NCBI GenBank assembly: GCA_021521415.1
Contig: JAIQDT010000673.1
Span: 248,001-312,000, forward strand
Source of the DNA: Bidens hawaiensis
Lineage: Eukaryota; Streptophyta; Magnoliopsida; Asterales; Asteraceae
DNA: 64,000 bases
Reading direction: 5' to 3'
The notes under the pieces were generated by a model, which saw nothing but the letters and a program-made list of their open reading frames with translations, did no database searches and was not told the DNA's origin. Positions 20,498-32,473 of the stretch are shown in pieces. A program made the position numbers and the translations under genes. Every line of letters starts with the position of its first letter. The first letter of the stretch is position 1.

Positions 20498-21464
20498 TGA
20501 AGAGGTAGGTCCCAGCAGAGCCCAGTTGGACCCGCAAGACTCACCTCAAAGAGGGACGTCTGCGCAGTTGAACCCGCAAGACTCACCTTCAACAGGGACG
20601 TCTGCGCAAAGGCTAAACTCGCAAGACTCACCTTGAAGAGAGACGTCTGCGTAGAATCCAACTGGATCCCAGGACCCACCATGCTCAGAGACGTGACGTC
20701 CTTACGCGCAGTACGCAAGTTGTTCCCGCAGGAAAAGCCTCCCAATGGTCGACGTACTCCGCCTGTTCCCGCAGCAACGGATACTAGCCATCAGGGAAGG
20801 CTACCAGCGCAGCAAGGCTACACGCACAAGGCACTTAACTCTTAAATAATTCAGTAATGTCACCTGAAGAAGGAGTGAGCAAGCCGTGAATAATCCCGCC
20901 CAAAGCCGGGAAAACTCCCGCCCAAATGAGCCAGTCCGTACGCTACTGGAGGGTCTTTTGTACTGTACCTGACGAGGTATGGACAAAAGATCTGACCAAA
21001 GCTGCGACAGCTCACTGACAACAGTACAACGAGCAGCATGCTCTATTACTTAATGTCACTATCAGCCGCTGCCTACTTACCAACCTGTCGTAGCACGTGC
21101 ATAGCCTGCAGTTGGTGGAAAAGGAATAGTACACAGCCGGCTTGGTCACTATCAGCCGCTGCCTACCCACCAACCACCAGCATGGCATGTGCGTAGCCCA
21201 CAGTTGGCAGAACAGGAATACTATTCAGCCGGCTGTACCTTCTTGGAAACCTACCTTCGGCTATAAATACTCCAACACCTTGGAATGGTATTATTATCTT
21301 ATCTTCTCTAGCAATCTCTCAATATATACACTTATATTCAAGAGCAATCTAGTCTGATTCTCACGCCGGAGGGTGGTCACAAGGAGGTACCCCCCCTTCT
21401 CAGTGACGAGCTCACGGTGTCTGTTTTGCAGGTCATCAGAAGAACCATCTTTGCCGGACCTAAC
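20498..21464 (+). repeat. 5' LTR of element C, first part
   Basis: Starts TGAAGAGGTAGG. Contains three copies of a ~48-bp unit (around GGGACGTCTGCGCA, 20528-20655) where element A has one. TATA box at 21262-21269. It is cut by element B after GGACCTAAC. Confidence 0.9.
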
Positions 21465-21774
21465 TGTGACATCTGCCCGATCCGACCCGACCCAGGTACC
21501 CGTTTCTCTGACCCGATCTCTTTCTTTTATGATTTAATATTTATTTATACTTATATTTTACTTTTAATAATAATATATATATATTTTCCTTCCCGCCTCT
21601 CTCTCTCTTTCTTTCCGCCGTCCCATCCCTCTTCTCTCTTTCCGCCTTCTGTTCCCTCTTGTCGCTGTCCCGCCCTTAAGCCTTGTTTCCTCTTTTTCTT
21701 CTAACTCTTTGCTTGTCCTTTGGTTCCTCCCGCTTAAGGATGTCTGCAGCTCCACGCGCCAGACTCCTTACATG

Positions 21775-22010
21775 GAAGCCTGCGTGAAGACATCTTGTTC
21801 CTGCGATGCGTGGAGAGAACTCTTCTCGCAGCGCGCTAAGAATGTATGTTCTTCCCGCAATGCGCTAAGAATGTATGTTCTTCCCGCGATGCGCTTAGAA
21901 TTCTTGTTCTTCACGCAGCACGCGAAGGATTTGTGATTCTTCCCGCAGTGCGCTAAGGATTGTTGTGCCAGCCTTCGCGCTCGCGCACTCAGCCTTCCCG
22001 CGCTTAACCC
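21775..22010. repeat. Dyad array in the 5' LTR of element B
   Basis: Five to six imperfect copies of CTTCCCGCAATGCGCTAAG and relatives (for example CTTCACGCAGCACGCGAAG), each with CTT...AAG halves and a CpG-rich centre. The same array is at 28993-29228 in the 3' LTR. It lies about 360-600 bases upstream of the TATA box. Confidence 0.75.
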
Positions 22011-22370
22011 TTGTATCTTCTGTTTATTCCAGCCTGTATGCTTTGTGTTGTCTTATCTTCTGTGCTGTTGACCTAACCTATCTAATGTCTGAATAGTTAC
22101 TTTCGGCGCAGCATGCGTACCAACCCCATTGGTTGGTAGAAAAAGTGACTGACATTATCTTTTGAGATCTGCTTTTGCCATGCTTGACCAGTACCTTTAT
22201 CTGATCCGCCCATGCTTTTTACTGTTCGCTGACAGCTTTATCTTGCCCCCTGCAGCTGCCATATCTTTTGATATCTTTACTTTTCAGAACTTTTTACCGT
22301 TGATATCTTTTCTTTTACTTTTTGAGATCTTTTCCCCTTTTTCTAGGGTTTGTGTCTCCTAGGGTTTTCC

Positions 22371-22378
22371 TATAAATA
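22371..22378 (+). promoter_or_regulatory. TATA box of element B 5' LTR
   Basis: TATAAATA after a TCTAGGGTTTGTG region, followed about 30 bases later by CACATCACACACAAAACAC, a likely transcription start area. Confidence 0.55.
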
Positions 22379-23381
22379 ATAATAATATTTTCATAACACA
22401 TCACACACAAAACACTTAATCTCTCCTGTTCTCTTGCCCCTTGCTCTCTCTGCCGTCTTCCTCTCTGCCTCCGTCTTCCTCCCTGTTCTGCCCTGCTTTT
22501 TCGGTAATATATATATTATATAATAATTTACTTATTAATTATGCTAACTTATTATCAAGACTTAAAACAGATCGTTAAAACAATAATCTTAATTATAGGT
22601 TAACTTGTGCTTGTTTAAAGTTGGTTCTTGCTTTATCTTACACCGCATCGTTTATCAAGTGAGTAATCTCGTATCTAATCCCTTTTTGCTTTTAATGTTT
22701 TGGGATGTTCATGTGTTCATACAAACTTAGAGTCTTAAACTGTTTATGAACTTTAGTCGCGCAGTATCCCATGTGTTGAGGACGTAGACTTGGCTGTTTA
22801 TTTGTATGTGTGGATCATTAACCGTATTGACGGTCTATTCCGCAGTTTTCATGGTACCATTAGATGAACACGGGAGAACTATCGTTTATGATTTTCTCTT
22901 TTGTTACACTTGCACAGTTAGTCTTGTTTGTGAGCTCAATTGTGAGCACTGGCAGTCTTGTCTCTTAGAGTTGGTCCCGATCAGATTACACCCTTGTTGA
23001 AAACCAGACATACACATGTTGCGCGCAGATTTATTGTTATCTATGTATTGTATTAAACTTGATTTCTCACCAACACGAAAGTGTTTGACGTTTATTTTAA
23101 CACATGTTCAGGTTTGCAGTAGCCGTTTTGGGAGCTTAAGGACACGTAGGAAGTTCTTTATTTTGGACCTAGATTAAAATGTATCAAGACAAGTTTTTGC
23201 TGTTCGAATATTTTGATTTATAATATATTGATTTAAGTTGGTTTATTTATATCTTATGTATACGTTGCGCTTGCGTGAATGAATATATTTATTAAATATT
23301 GACACCCAATAGTGTCACGAGTAATGAAACAATATGTGGCGCCCCGATGTATAATCCGCCTTTGGTCGGGGTGTTACAGAT

Positions 23382-23393
23382 TGGTATCAGAGC
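23382..23393 (+). other. Primer binding site of element B (initiator tRNA-Met)
   Basis: TGGTATCAGAGC begins three bases after the 5' LTR and is complementary to the 3' end of plant initiator tRNA-Met, the common primer of this clade. Confidence 0.92.
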
Positions 23394-23620
23394 TCGTTGA
23401 CTTTAGGATAGGTGGTTAGACGTAACGGCCTAGAATACCTAAGAGTCCCTTCTCGCGCATGAGAGAAATCTCATGTTTGCGCGCTTATTGTTAATTACTC
23501 GTTATTTATGAATATGCTCGCGCTTGCGCAGTATATGATTTTATGTTTTATTTCGCGATATTTCGATTTTTGTTGAATTTCGATTTTTATTGATTTTACT
23601 TACATATTCGTTTGTGGGAT

Positions 23621-23879
23621 TTGAAAATCCGAAAAGTCATGGTGATACATGAATAGTTGATTTTCAATTTCCATTTACGATTATGTTCTGAGGTTGGAGA
23701 CTTGAAAAGTCATGGTGATACATGAATTGTCAACCTCCAATACTCATTTTCTTGTATATTTTATATTGAGGATTGAAAAGTCATGGTGATACATGAATCG
23801 TCAATCTCCAATACTCGTTTACTCATCATTTTAAATTGGGAATTCGGAAAGTCATGGTGATACATGAATTGTCGATTTC
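23621..23879 (+). other. Array of four hairpins with compensating stems in the leader of element B
   Basis: Four units about 71-73 bases apart share an invariant centre TCATG-GTGATA-CATGA (starting at 23637, 23710, 23781 and 23852), which is itself a small hairpin (TCATG pairs with CATGA). Each centre is preceded by AAAG and enclosed by an outer stem: 23621-23629 with 23659-23667; 23694-23705 with 23730-23740; 23765-23776 with 23801-23812; 23840-23847 with 23872-23879. The stem sequences differ between units but remain complementary within each unit. The array lies in the untranslated leader between the primer site and the gag start at 24032. An RNA role (packaging, dimerisation or translation control) is my inference. 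Confidence 0.75.
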
Positions 23880-24031
23880 TGATTCGAATTTGTTACCTTT
23901 ATTAAGTCTGCATTTAGGGTCATTTATTTTACTTTAACTTTTGATAGTATCTAACTCCGTGAAACCAAGCTTTTCGAGGTTAAACTTTGTGCTAAAACTA
24001 AGATATTAACTAAAATTAAAATTTTTATAGA

Positions 24032-27000
24032 ATGCCTCCGCTATCTCGCCGATTTCAGAGAAGAGAAGCCTCGCGCATACGTAGACAGCAACGTTCCCAG
24101 GAAATGGCCGCCGCAATAGCCCAAGCCTTGAGCCAAAACAATACCAATACCTCCAGTTATAACATTAAATCCTTCAACGCGGGTAACCCTCCAAAGTTCA
24201 CAGGTCTTGAAGGAGCCACCGTGATGCTCCAGTGGCTTGAGAAAATAGAAAACACTTTCCTCCACACCCAATGCCCCTCAGACAGACGAACCCTGTATGC
24301 TTCCAGTGTCCTGGAATCTAGAGCGCTTACATGGTGGAATGGAGTAGCTCATGCGCGTGGCGCAGAGGCTGCTTCTAGCATGACATGGGAGGAATTCAAG
24401 GAAATTCTTACGCGAGAATTCTGCCCTCCCAACGAAGTTAAGCGCCTGGAGGAGGAATTCTGGAACTTGAAGCAATACAGCGGTGAAGCGCGCGAGTACG
24501 CGACGCGCTTCCACGAGCTAAGCTTACTGGTCCCTCACCTTGTTACCCCTTCCCGCCGAGCCATAGAGAAATTTCTTGGGGGTCTTCCCATGGAAATTCA
24601 AGATTCTGTATGGGCCAGAAACCCAGTAACCCTCTCTGACGCCATCGAGTTGGCCGCTGTGCTCAGCGACAACCATGTCAGAGCAGGAACCCTGTTCCTG
24701 CGGGGAACTGAGAAGACCAAACCCACCAAAACTGCCCCTGAACCCGCAGAAACCAAACCTGAACCCTCAAACCATAACCAGAAACGTAGGCGCAGACAAG
24801 CTTACGCGCTTACCAACCCGCCCATAGTCCAGCAACCCGCTTACCAGCCTCTAGCATACGCCCCTCAACCTCTGTCGGCCTACCCAACACCTCCTATAGG
24901 CCACAACTATGCCTTAACCAATCCCGCACTCCCTGCCCCGCCTCCTAAGAAACCTTACACAGGGAACCATCCCTTTTGCCCAACCTGTAGATTTCACCAC
25001 CCAACCCAGACCCCGTGTCGACTTTGTACCCGATGTGGCCGTACTGGTCACATTGTAGAAAACTGTAGAGTCCCTCTCGCCAATCCAATTGCGCCAACAC
25101 CACCAGTCTACCCGCAGAACCCACAACCAACCTACCAAAACCCACGACCCAGGTCGTGCTATAACTGCGGTGATCCCAGTCATTTCCGGAACGCGTGCCC
25201 GAGACTACAAGTTCAGATTACACAAGCGAATCCGGTGAACCAGATTTCGAACCAAGTGACGCGTGGACGAGCTTTTAACATAACCGCGCACCAAGCGCAA
25301 GCGAATAATGACGTAGTTAATGGTACATTTTTGCTTAACGGATTTTATGCTTCTATACTTTTTGATACTGGCGCCGATCGAAGTTTTATCTCTCGCGCCT
25401 TCGAGCAGAAGCTTGCGCGACCGCGCAGCGATTTAAAAGAGAATTTTTCAGTTGAATTGGCTAACGGTGAAACTATATTAATTAACTCAGTGATTAAAGA
25501 TTGTACGCTTAATCTTAACGAAAACGATTTTCTGATTGACCTCATCCCTATGCCTCTTGGAAGCTTTGATGTTATTATTGGTATGGACTGGCTTTCGAAT
25601 AATCGCGCCGAAGTTATTTGCGCCAAGAAATTGATTCGCATACCTCGAGAAAATGGTGATCTTCATATTTACGGCGAAAAACCCTCCAGTGGTCTTAAAC
25701 TTATGTCTTGCGCCGAAGCCCAAAGACTCATGCGGAAGAAGTGTATTGCATTTCTAGCCCATGTGGTTAAACCTGCTGAAGAAAAGAAGCTTCGCGATAT
25801 CCCTGTCGTGCGTGATTTCCCTGAAGTTTTTCCTGATGATCTTCCTGGTATCCCTCCCGCTCGTGAAGTCGAGTTCCGTATTGATCTTGTCCCTGGTGCT
25901 TCCCCCGTGGCTAAATCTCCTTATCGTCTTGCACCCGCTGAGATGCAAGAATTGGCCAGCCAACTTCAAGAGTTGACTGCTAAAGGATTTATTCGCCCTA
26001 GCTCTTCGCCCTGGGGTGCTCCGGTGTTGTTCGTTAAAAAGAAAGATGGATCGTTTCGCATGTGTATTGATTACCGCGAGTTGAACAAACTCACCATTAA
26101 GAACCGGTATCCCTTACCGCGCATTGACGACCTCTTTGATCAACTCCAAGGTGCCTCTTGTTTCTCGAAGATTGATCTCCGCTCTGGCTATCACCAGTTG
26201 CGCATCCGCGATGAAGATGTTCCGAAGACTGCTTTTCGAACTCGTTATGGCCATTTTGAATTCTTGGTCATGTCCTTCGGTCTAACCAACGCACCCGCCG
26301 TTTTCATGGATCTTATGAATCGGGTGTGTAGGCCTTTCTTGGATAAATTCGTGATCGTGTTTATCGATGATGTTCTGGTGTATTCTAAGACCAAGGCCGA
26401 GCATGAGCAACATCTTCGGTTGGTGTTGCAGAAGCTTCGAACCGAGCAGCTCTATGCTAAGCTTTCCAAGTGTGAATTTTGGTCTGATGAAGTACAGTTT
26501 CTTGGTCATGTTGTAAACAAGATGGGTATTCATGTTGACCCATCCAAGATTGAAGCAATCAAGAACTGGATCACGCCATCCTCTCCTTCTGAGATCCGTT
26601 CCTTTCTGGGCTTAGCTGGTTATTACCGGCGCTTCATTTCGAACTTCTCGAAGATCGCTTTGCCTTTAACAGCTCTGACGCACAAAGGTAAGCCGTATAT
26701 TTGGGGCTCGAAGCAAGAAGAAGCCTTTCTGACGCTCAAGCGTTTGTTGTGTGAAGCTCCTGTTCTTGCGCTACCTGAGGGTAATGATGATTTTGTCGTG
26801 TATTGCGATGCATCCAACCAAGGTCTCGGTTGTGTTCTTATGCAACGAGGCAAGGTTATCGCTTACGCATCAAGGCAACTTAAGATTCACGAAAAGAATT
26901 ATACAACTCACGATCTCGAACTTGGTGCAGTTGTTTTTGCCTTGAAGATCTGGAGACACTACCTTTATGGTACTAAGTGTATCCTCTACACCGACCATAA

Positions 27001-28648
27001 AAGCCTTCAGCATATCTTTGATCAGAAGGAACTTAACATGAGGCAACGCCGATGGAACGAACTCATCAGCGATTACGATTGTGAGATCCGGTATCATCCT
27101 GGTAAGGCTAATGTGGTAGCCGATGCGCTCAGCCGTAAACCCAGCCAGCTTAACTGTATCTTGCCGCGCACCCAGCTTCACTTCGCGCCGATTCAAAGCA
27201 ACCTTGAATCGCGTATTCGTGACGCGCAGCGCGCATCCATCAGTAATGGTAACCTTCGCGCCGAGTTAGCGTGTGGCGCGGAAGCGCACTTTGTCCCTAA
27301 TCTGAGTGGAATTCTCTGCTATCTCAATCGCATCTGGATTCCCTTTGATGAGAATCTTCGCGCTGATATCCTGAGTGAAGCACACAAATCTCGGTATTCT
27401 ATTCATCCTGGCACTGATAAGATGTACAAGGATTTGCGCATTACTTATTGGTGGCCCGGTATGAAGAAGGATATTGCTGTGTTCGTAGCTAAATGCCTGA
27501 CTTGTTCTAAAGTAAAAGCTGAACACCAACGCCCGTCTGGTTTGCTCGAACAACCAGAAATTCCTACATGGAAATGGGAATGTGTAGCGATGGACTTTAT
27601 TACCAAGTTACCTTTGACAGCAAGCAAACATGATAGCATTTGGGTAATAGTGGATCGATTGACTAAGTCTGCTCACTTTCTGCCCATTCGTGAAAACTAC
27701 CGTGTTGAGCAGCTCGCGCAGCTTTATGTCAAGGAAATTGTCTGCCGCCATGGTACTCCTTTGAGCATCATATCCGATCGCGATGGCCGTTTTATATCTC
27801 GCTTTTGGAAATCTCTCCAATCTGCGCTAGGAACTCGCTTGGACATGAGTACGGCATATCATCCTCAGACTGACGGACAGTCTGAGCGAACTATTCAAAC
27901 TCTTGAGGATATGCTCCGATCTTGTGTTCTTGATTTTGGAGGTAATTGGGATTCACACCTGCCTTTGATCGAGTTTTCTTATAATAACAGCTATCATTCC
28001 AGTATCGGTATGGCCCCATTTGAAGCACTTTACGGTCGTAAGTGCCGCTCCCCGATTTGTTGGAGCGAAGTGGGTGAAGCTCAAATCACAGGACCCGAAC
28101 TTGTTCAAGAGACAACCGATAAAATCGCCAAGATCCGTGATCATCTGCTGACTGCCAGAAGCCGACAGAAGAGTTACGCAGATCGTAGGCGAAAGCCTCT
28201 CGAATTTCAAGTTGGTGATCTTGTTCTCCTCAAAGTGTCGCCTTGGAAAGGTGTTGTCCGCTTTGGGAAGAAGGGTAAGCTTGCTCCTCGATATGTTGGA
28301 CCATTCAAGATTCTCGCGCGCGTAGGAAAAGTTGCCTACAGACTAGACCTGCCGCCCGCGCTCAGTAATGTGCATCCAACGTTCCATGTTTCCAATCTCA
28401 AGAAGTGTTTAGCTGACGAGAACCTTCACATTCCACTTGATGAAGTTCAAGTCGATGAAACTATGCATTTTGTTGAGAAGCCTGTTGAGATTATGGATCG
28501 CGAGGTAAAGCAAACCAAGCGCAGTCGTATCCCTATCGTGAAAATTCGTTGGGAGTCCAAGCGCGGAGCCGAGTTTACATGGGAAAGGGAAGATCAAATG
28601 AAGATCAAGTACCCGCACCTGTTCTCTGCGCAACCTACTTCGAGATAA
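24032..28648 (+). CDS. gag-pol: Gag-pol polyprotein of element B (Tekay-like chromovirus)
   Basis: 1538 residues in one uninterrupted frame. Gag core at about 50-230, a proline-rich linker, then two CCHC-like zinc knuckles (about 330-350, [17 protein letters not shown]; about 374-390, [14 protein letters not shown]). Aspartic protease with DTGA at D445. Reverse transcriptase with FIDD at 777-780. RNase H starting around YCDAS (D926). Integrase with an HHCC zinc-binding region, then D1188, D1249 and E1285 (35 residues between the last two, the DD35E pattern). C-terminal chromodomain-like segment at about 1475-1535 ([16 protein letters not shown], ...WERED), thought to guide insertion to marked chromatin. 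The ATG at 24032 is the first good one after the leader. All catalytic residues I checked are present, so the element looks capable of moving. Confidence 0.96.
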   Translation: MPPLSRRFQRREASRIRRQQRSQEMAAAIAQALSQNNTNTSSYNIKSFNAGNPPKFTGLEGATVMLQWLEKIENTFLHTQCPSDRRTLYASSVLESRALTWWNGVAHARGAEAASSMTWEEFKEILTREFCPPNEVKRLEEEFWNLKQYSGEAREYATRFHELSLLVPHLVTPSRRAIEKFLGGLPMEIQDSVWARNPVTLSDAIELAAVLSDNHVRAGTLFLRGTEKTKPTKTAPEPAETKPEPSNHNQKRRRRQAYALTNPPIVQQPAYQPLAYAPQPLSAYPTPPIGHNYALTNPALPAPPPKKPYTGNHPFCPTCRFHHPTQTPCRLCTRCGRTGHIVENCRVPLANPIAPTPPVYPQNPQPTYQNPRPRSCYNCGDPSHFRNACPRLQVQITQANPVNQISNQVTRGRAFNITAHQAQANNDVVNGTFLLNGFYASILFDTGADRSFISRAFEQKLARPRSDLKENFSVELANGETILINSVIKDCTLNLNENDFLIDLIPMPLGSFDVIIGMDWLSNNRAEVICAKKLIRIPRENGDLHIYGEKPSSGLKLMSCAEAQRLMRKKCIAFLAHVVKPAEEKKLRDIPVVRDFPEVFPDDLPGIPPAREVEFRIDLVPGASPVAKSPYRLAPAEMQELASQLQELTAKGFIRPSSSPWGAPVLFVKKKDGSFRMCIDYRELNKLTIKNRYPLPRIDDLFDQLQGASCFSKIDLRSGYHQLRIRDEDVPKTAFRTRYGHFEFLVMSFGLTNAPAVFMDLMNRVCRPFLDKFVIVFIDDVLVYSKTKAEHEQHLRLVLQKLRTEQLYAKLSKCEFWSDEVQFLGHVVNKMGIHVDPSKIEAIKNWITPSSPSEIRSFLGLAGYYRRFISNFSKIALPLTALTHKGKPYIWGSKQEEAFLTLKRLLCEAPVLALPEGNDDFVVYCDASNQGLGCVLMQRGKVIAYASRQLKIHEKNYTTHDLELGAVVFALKIWRHYLYGTKCILYTDHKSLQHIFDQKELNMRQRRWNELISDYDCEIRYHPGKANVVADALSRKPSQLNCILPRTQLHFAPIQSNLESRIRDAQRASISNGNLRAELACGAEAHFVPNLSGILCYLNRIWIPFDENLRADILSEAHKSRYSIHPGTDKMYKDLRITYWWPGMKKDIAVFVAKCLTCSKVKAEHQRPSGLLEQPEIPTWKWECVAMDFITKLPLTASKHDSIWVIVDRLTKSAHFLPIRENYRVEQLAQLYVKEIVCRHGTPLSIISDRDGRFISRFWKSLQSALGTRLDMSTAYHPQTDGQSERTIQTLEDMLRSCVLDFGGNWDSHLPLIEFSYNNSYHSSIGMAPFEALYGRKCRSPICWSEVGEAQITGPELVQETTDKIAKIRDHLLTARSRQKSYADRRRKPLEFQVGDLVLLKVSPWKGVVRFGKKGKLAPRYVGPFKILARVGKVAYRLDLPPALSNVHPTFHVSNLKKCLADENLHIPLDEVQVDETMHFVEKPVEIMDREVKQTKRSRIPIVKIRWESKRGAEFTWEREDQMKIKYPHLFSAQPTSR

Positions 28649-28670
28649 ATTTCGGGACGAAATTTCTTAA

Positions 28671-28682
28671 AGTAGGGGAGAC
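28671..28682 (+). other. Polypurine tract of element B
   Basis: AGTAGGGGAGAC directly before the 3' LTR; primes plus-strand DNA synthesis in this class of element. Confidence 0.8.
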
Positions 28683-30596
28683 TGTGACATCTGCCCGATC
28701 CGACCCGACCCAGGTACCCGTTTCTCTGACCCGATCTCTTTCTTTTATGATTTAATATTTATTTATACTTATATTTTACTTTTAATAATAATATATATAT
28801 ATTTTCCTTCCCGCCTCTCTCTCTCTTTCTTTCCGCCGTCCCATCCCTCTTCTCTCTTTCCGCCTTCTGTTCCCTCTTGTCGCTGTCCCGCCCTTAAGCC
28901 TTGTTTCCTCTTTTTCTTCTAACTCTTTGCTTGTCCTTTGGTTCCTCCCGCTTAAGGATGTCTGCAGCTCCACGCGCCAGACTCCTTACATGGAAGCCTG
29001 CGTGAAGACATCTTGTTCCTGCGATGCGTGGAGAGAACTCTTCTCGCAGCGCGCTAAGAATGTATGTTCTTCCCGCAATGCGCTAAGAATGTATGTTCTT
29101 CCCGCGATGCGCTTAGAATTCTTGTTCTTCACGCAGCACGCGAAGGATTTGTGATTCTTCCCGCAGTGCGCTAAGGATTGTTGTGCCAGCCTTCGCGCTC
29201 GCGCACTCAGCCTTCCCGCGCTTAACCCTTGTATCTTCTGTTTATTCCAGCCTGTATGCTTTGTGTTGTCTTATCTTCTGTGCTGTTGACCTAACCTATC
29301 TAATGTCTGAATAGTTACTTTCGGCGCAGCATGCGTACCAACCCCATTGGTTGGTAGAAAAAGTGACTGACATTATCTTTTGAGATCTGCTTTTGCCATG
29401 CTTGACCAGTACCTTTATCTGATCCGCCCATGCTTTTTACTGTTCGCTGACAGCTTTATCTTGCCCCCTGCAGCTGCCATATCTTTTGATATCTTTACTT
29501 TTCAGAACTTTTTACCGTTGATATCTTTTCTTTTACTTTTTGAGATCTTTTCCCCTTTTTCTAGGGTTTGTGTCTCCTAGGGTTTTCCTATAAATAATAA
29601 TAATATTTTCATAACACATCACACACAAAACACTTAATCTCTCCTGTTCTCTTGCCCCTTGCTCTCTCTGCCGTCTTCCTCTCTGCCTCCGTCTTCCTCC
29701 CTGTTCTGCCCTGCTTTTTCGGTAATATATATATTATATAATAATTTACTTATTAATTATGCTAACTTATTATCAAGACTTAAAACAGATCGTTAAAACA
29801 ATAATCTTAATTATAGGTTAACTTGTGCTTGTTTAAAGTTGGTTCTTGCTTTATCTTACACCGCATCGTTTATCAAGTGAGTAATCTCGTATCTAATCCC
29901 TTTTTGCTTTTAATGTTTTGGGATGTTCATGTGTTCATACAAACTTAGAGTCTTAAACTATTTATGAACTTTAGTCGCGCAGTATCCCATGTGTTGAGGA
30001 CGTAGACTTGGCTGTTTATTTGTATGTGTGGATCATTAACCGTATTGACGGTCTATTCCGCAGTTTTCATGGTACCATTAGATGAACACGGGAGAACTAT
30101 CGTTTATGATTTTCTCTTTTGTTACACTTGCACAGTTAGTCTTGTTTGTGAGCTCAATTGTGAGCACTGGCAGTCTTGTCTCTTAGAGTTGGTCCCGATC
30201 AGATTACACCCTTGTTGAAAACCAGACATACACATGTTGCGCGCAGATTTATTGTTATCTATGTATTGTATTAAACTTGATTTCTCACCAACACGAAAGT
30301 GTTTGACGTTTATTTTAACACATGTTCAGGTTTGCAGTAGCCGTTTTGGGAGCTTAAGGACACGTAGGAAGTTCTTTATTTTGGACCTAGATTAAAATGT
30401 ATCAAGACAAGTTTTTGCTGTTCGAATATTTTGATTTATAATATATTGATTTAAGTTGGTTTATTTATATCTTATGTATACGTTGCGCTTGCGTGAATGA
30501 ATATATTTATTAAATATTGACACCCAATAGTGTCACGAGTAATGAAACAATATGTGGCGCCCCGATGTATAATCCGCCTTTGGTCGGGGTGTTACA
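28683..30596 (+). repeat. 3' LTR of element B
   Basis: 1914 bases, offset from the 5' LTR by exactly 7218 throughout. TATA box at 29589-29596. Confidence 0.95.
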
Positions 30597-30601
30597 CTAA
30601 C

Positions 30602-30672
30602 CCCTCGTGGGAAACATCTATTTAACCCCCAGATTATCCGTAATCTGCCCGGGGTCAATTAGTGTTTCTTCA
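30602..30672 (+). repeat. 5' LTR of element C, last part
   Basis: Resumes after the duplicated CTAAC with CCCTCGTGGGAAACATC and ends GTTTCTTCA. With 20498-21464 it makes an LTR of about 1038 bases, close to the 1041 bases of the 3' LTR. Confidence 0.9.
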
Positions 30673-30673
30673 T

Positions 30674-30688
30674 TGGCGCCATCCGTGC
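30674..30688 (+). other. Primer binding site of element C
   Basis: TGGCGCCATCCGTGC one base after the 5' LTR, identical to that of element A. Confidence 0.75.
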
Positions 30689-30734
30689 ATAAAAGCTAGA
30701 ACTACTTTTTCAGTTTCTACAAACTTCTGGAAAG

Positions 30735-32473
30735 ATGGTTAAGGTTACTCCGTTGCCAAGGCCAACGAGTGACCAAGAAACCCCGGTAACCACAACCCCA
30801 GCCACTGGGGGGAACACCGGCGAGTACACAATATTTACGAACACTACCCCGATTACCCAAGCAGGGGAAAGTGCAGTAAATTTTACGAACACTACCCCGG
30901 TTACCCAAGCCGGGGCAAGTGCAGTAAATAATTATCCCCTGGGATTCTTTGATACCCAGGCGGAAAGACGACAGACGAGGTTCCCCCGCCAAACACTTGA
31001 TCAAGTTAAAGCGTGGGCGGAAGCACGTCAGAAGGAATTCCAAGCTGAGTTGGACGAACGCTTACGTTCACTCCAACAGGCTGACGAGTTCGGAAGCACT
31101 CGACAACAGCTCAACATGAGCAATGAGTGCGAGTCCTCGGACGATGATCGAGAGTCCGACAGTGACGCAAACCCTCGCCATAGGACGAAAGTGAAGCGTA
31201 ACGAAACGGACTTCCAATCGAGAAGGAATTTTGGAGAAACCTTCAAACAAAGGAACGCGGGGGGAAACCCACGTGACTTCTCCAAAACCTTCAGACCAAT
31301 TGCTGCAAACGCGGGAACGTCCAAGTTTGCAAGGGACATTGCGGAAGCAATCGCCCCGAAAAGTGCCAAGCAGATGCCCAGCATCGGCACTTATGATGGT
31401 ATATCCGACCCAGATAATCACCTGAACAGATTCATAGCGGGGGCAACCGTTAGCAACTGGACGGAACCCACGTGATGTTATATGTTCCAGATGACGCTGG
31501 TTGGAGCGGCTAGAGCGTGGTTTGACCGTCTACCGGTCCACCACATCTACGATTGGGCGGACTTCCAACACAAGTTCAGCCAACACTTCAGTCAACAGAG
31601 GAAATATACTGAAGAGCAGTGGACGATCATCAACTGCGTTAGAGAGGAGGATAAATCTTTACTAGACTTCATCACTCGCTTCAACTCGAAAAAGCTGAGT
31701 CTGGGCGCTATAAGCGAAGATCTTGTTCGCGCCGCTTTCATCCAGGGCACCGAATACCTGAGCTGATCCGCACGTTGACGGGTAAAGACTGCATGCCATC
31801 CACATGGGATGCCATCATGACGGCGGCCAAGCGCTTTTCCGAAACAGAGAAGCAGCTGGGTGGGGATCTGCCCCAGAGTACAAGCCTCTACACGCAGAGG
31901 ACTAGAGAACACAACGTTCGGACCGCCCGGCAAAACAAAAAGAGGAAGCTAGGCATTTGGCAGTCAAGGGTAAACTTTGACACCACATCCAGCTCTCGCT
32001 CTTTAGTAGGCGGAAGGGATAACACGCACCCGTCAAGCCGACACCCCCGGTGGACGCCGCTCACCAAAAGCGTCACGGAGATATTTGCCACTGAGAAACT
32101 CCCATGGCCAAAAGCTCCAACGGTCCGGCACCGACCGGACGCGGATCAGAGCAAATACTGTGACTTCCACGGGACAAAGGGTCACACCACTGAGAAGTGT
32201 ACATCCTTGAGGGAAATTATTGAAACATTCGTCAAGGATGGAAAACTTACACACCTTGTGGCATCAATCAAGAATGGAAGGAAGAATGACAACCAATACA
32301 AAAGCAATGGACGAAAGCCCGTTGACATCAGCATCCACATGGTTCACAATAACGTCAGAGGAAGAAAAAGACGGACGACAGAACCATGCGCATGGAAGGA
32401 AGCTGAGGTGCGCTTCCCGCGAGTGCCAGGAGGACCCAGCAAAGAAGGCCCTATCGTCATCAAAAGCCAGTAG
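30735..32473 (+). pseudogene. gag: Broken gag of element C
   Basis: Same protein as the gag of element A: N-terminal FTNTTPVTQAGAS repeat, gag core and a CDFHGTKGHTTEKC Cys/His cluster. It is interrupted by an in-frame TGA at 31473-31475, where A has Trp, and by a one-base deletion near 31750-31760 that shifts the frame; the downstream part reads from about 31760 to a TAG at 32471. A frame boundary at that TAG could be original, because the protease follows. The gag of C cannot be made in one piece. Confidence 0.88.

Larger units (their letters stand above)
21465..23378 (+). repeat. 5' LTR of element B
   Basis: TGTGACATCTGCC...GGTCGGGGTGTTACA, 1914 bases. It contains a CpG-rich dyad array (about 21775-22010) and a TATA box TATAAATA at 22371-22378. 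Small frames in it repeat exactly in the 3' LTR and are not genes. Confidence 0.95.
21465..30596 (+). mobile_element. Element B: young Tekay-like chromovirus nested in the LTR of element C
   Basis: 9132 bases, flanked by the perfect target duplication CTAAC (21460-21464 and 30597-30601). LTRs of exactly 1914 bases each; the only difference I noticed is G at 22742 against A at 29960. One open gag-pol frame, an initiator-tRNA-Met primer site and a polypurine tract are all present. The C-terminal chromodomain-like segment and the order PR-RT-RH-INT place it in the Tekay/Del clade of chromoviruses. All parts needed for movement appear intact. Confidence 0.95.

Noticed and set aside
21417..21704. 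95-codon frame across the junction of elements C and B
   Set aside because: Composed of LTR of C joined to LTR of B; a by-product of nesting.
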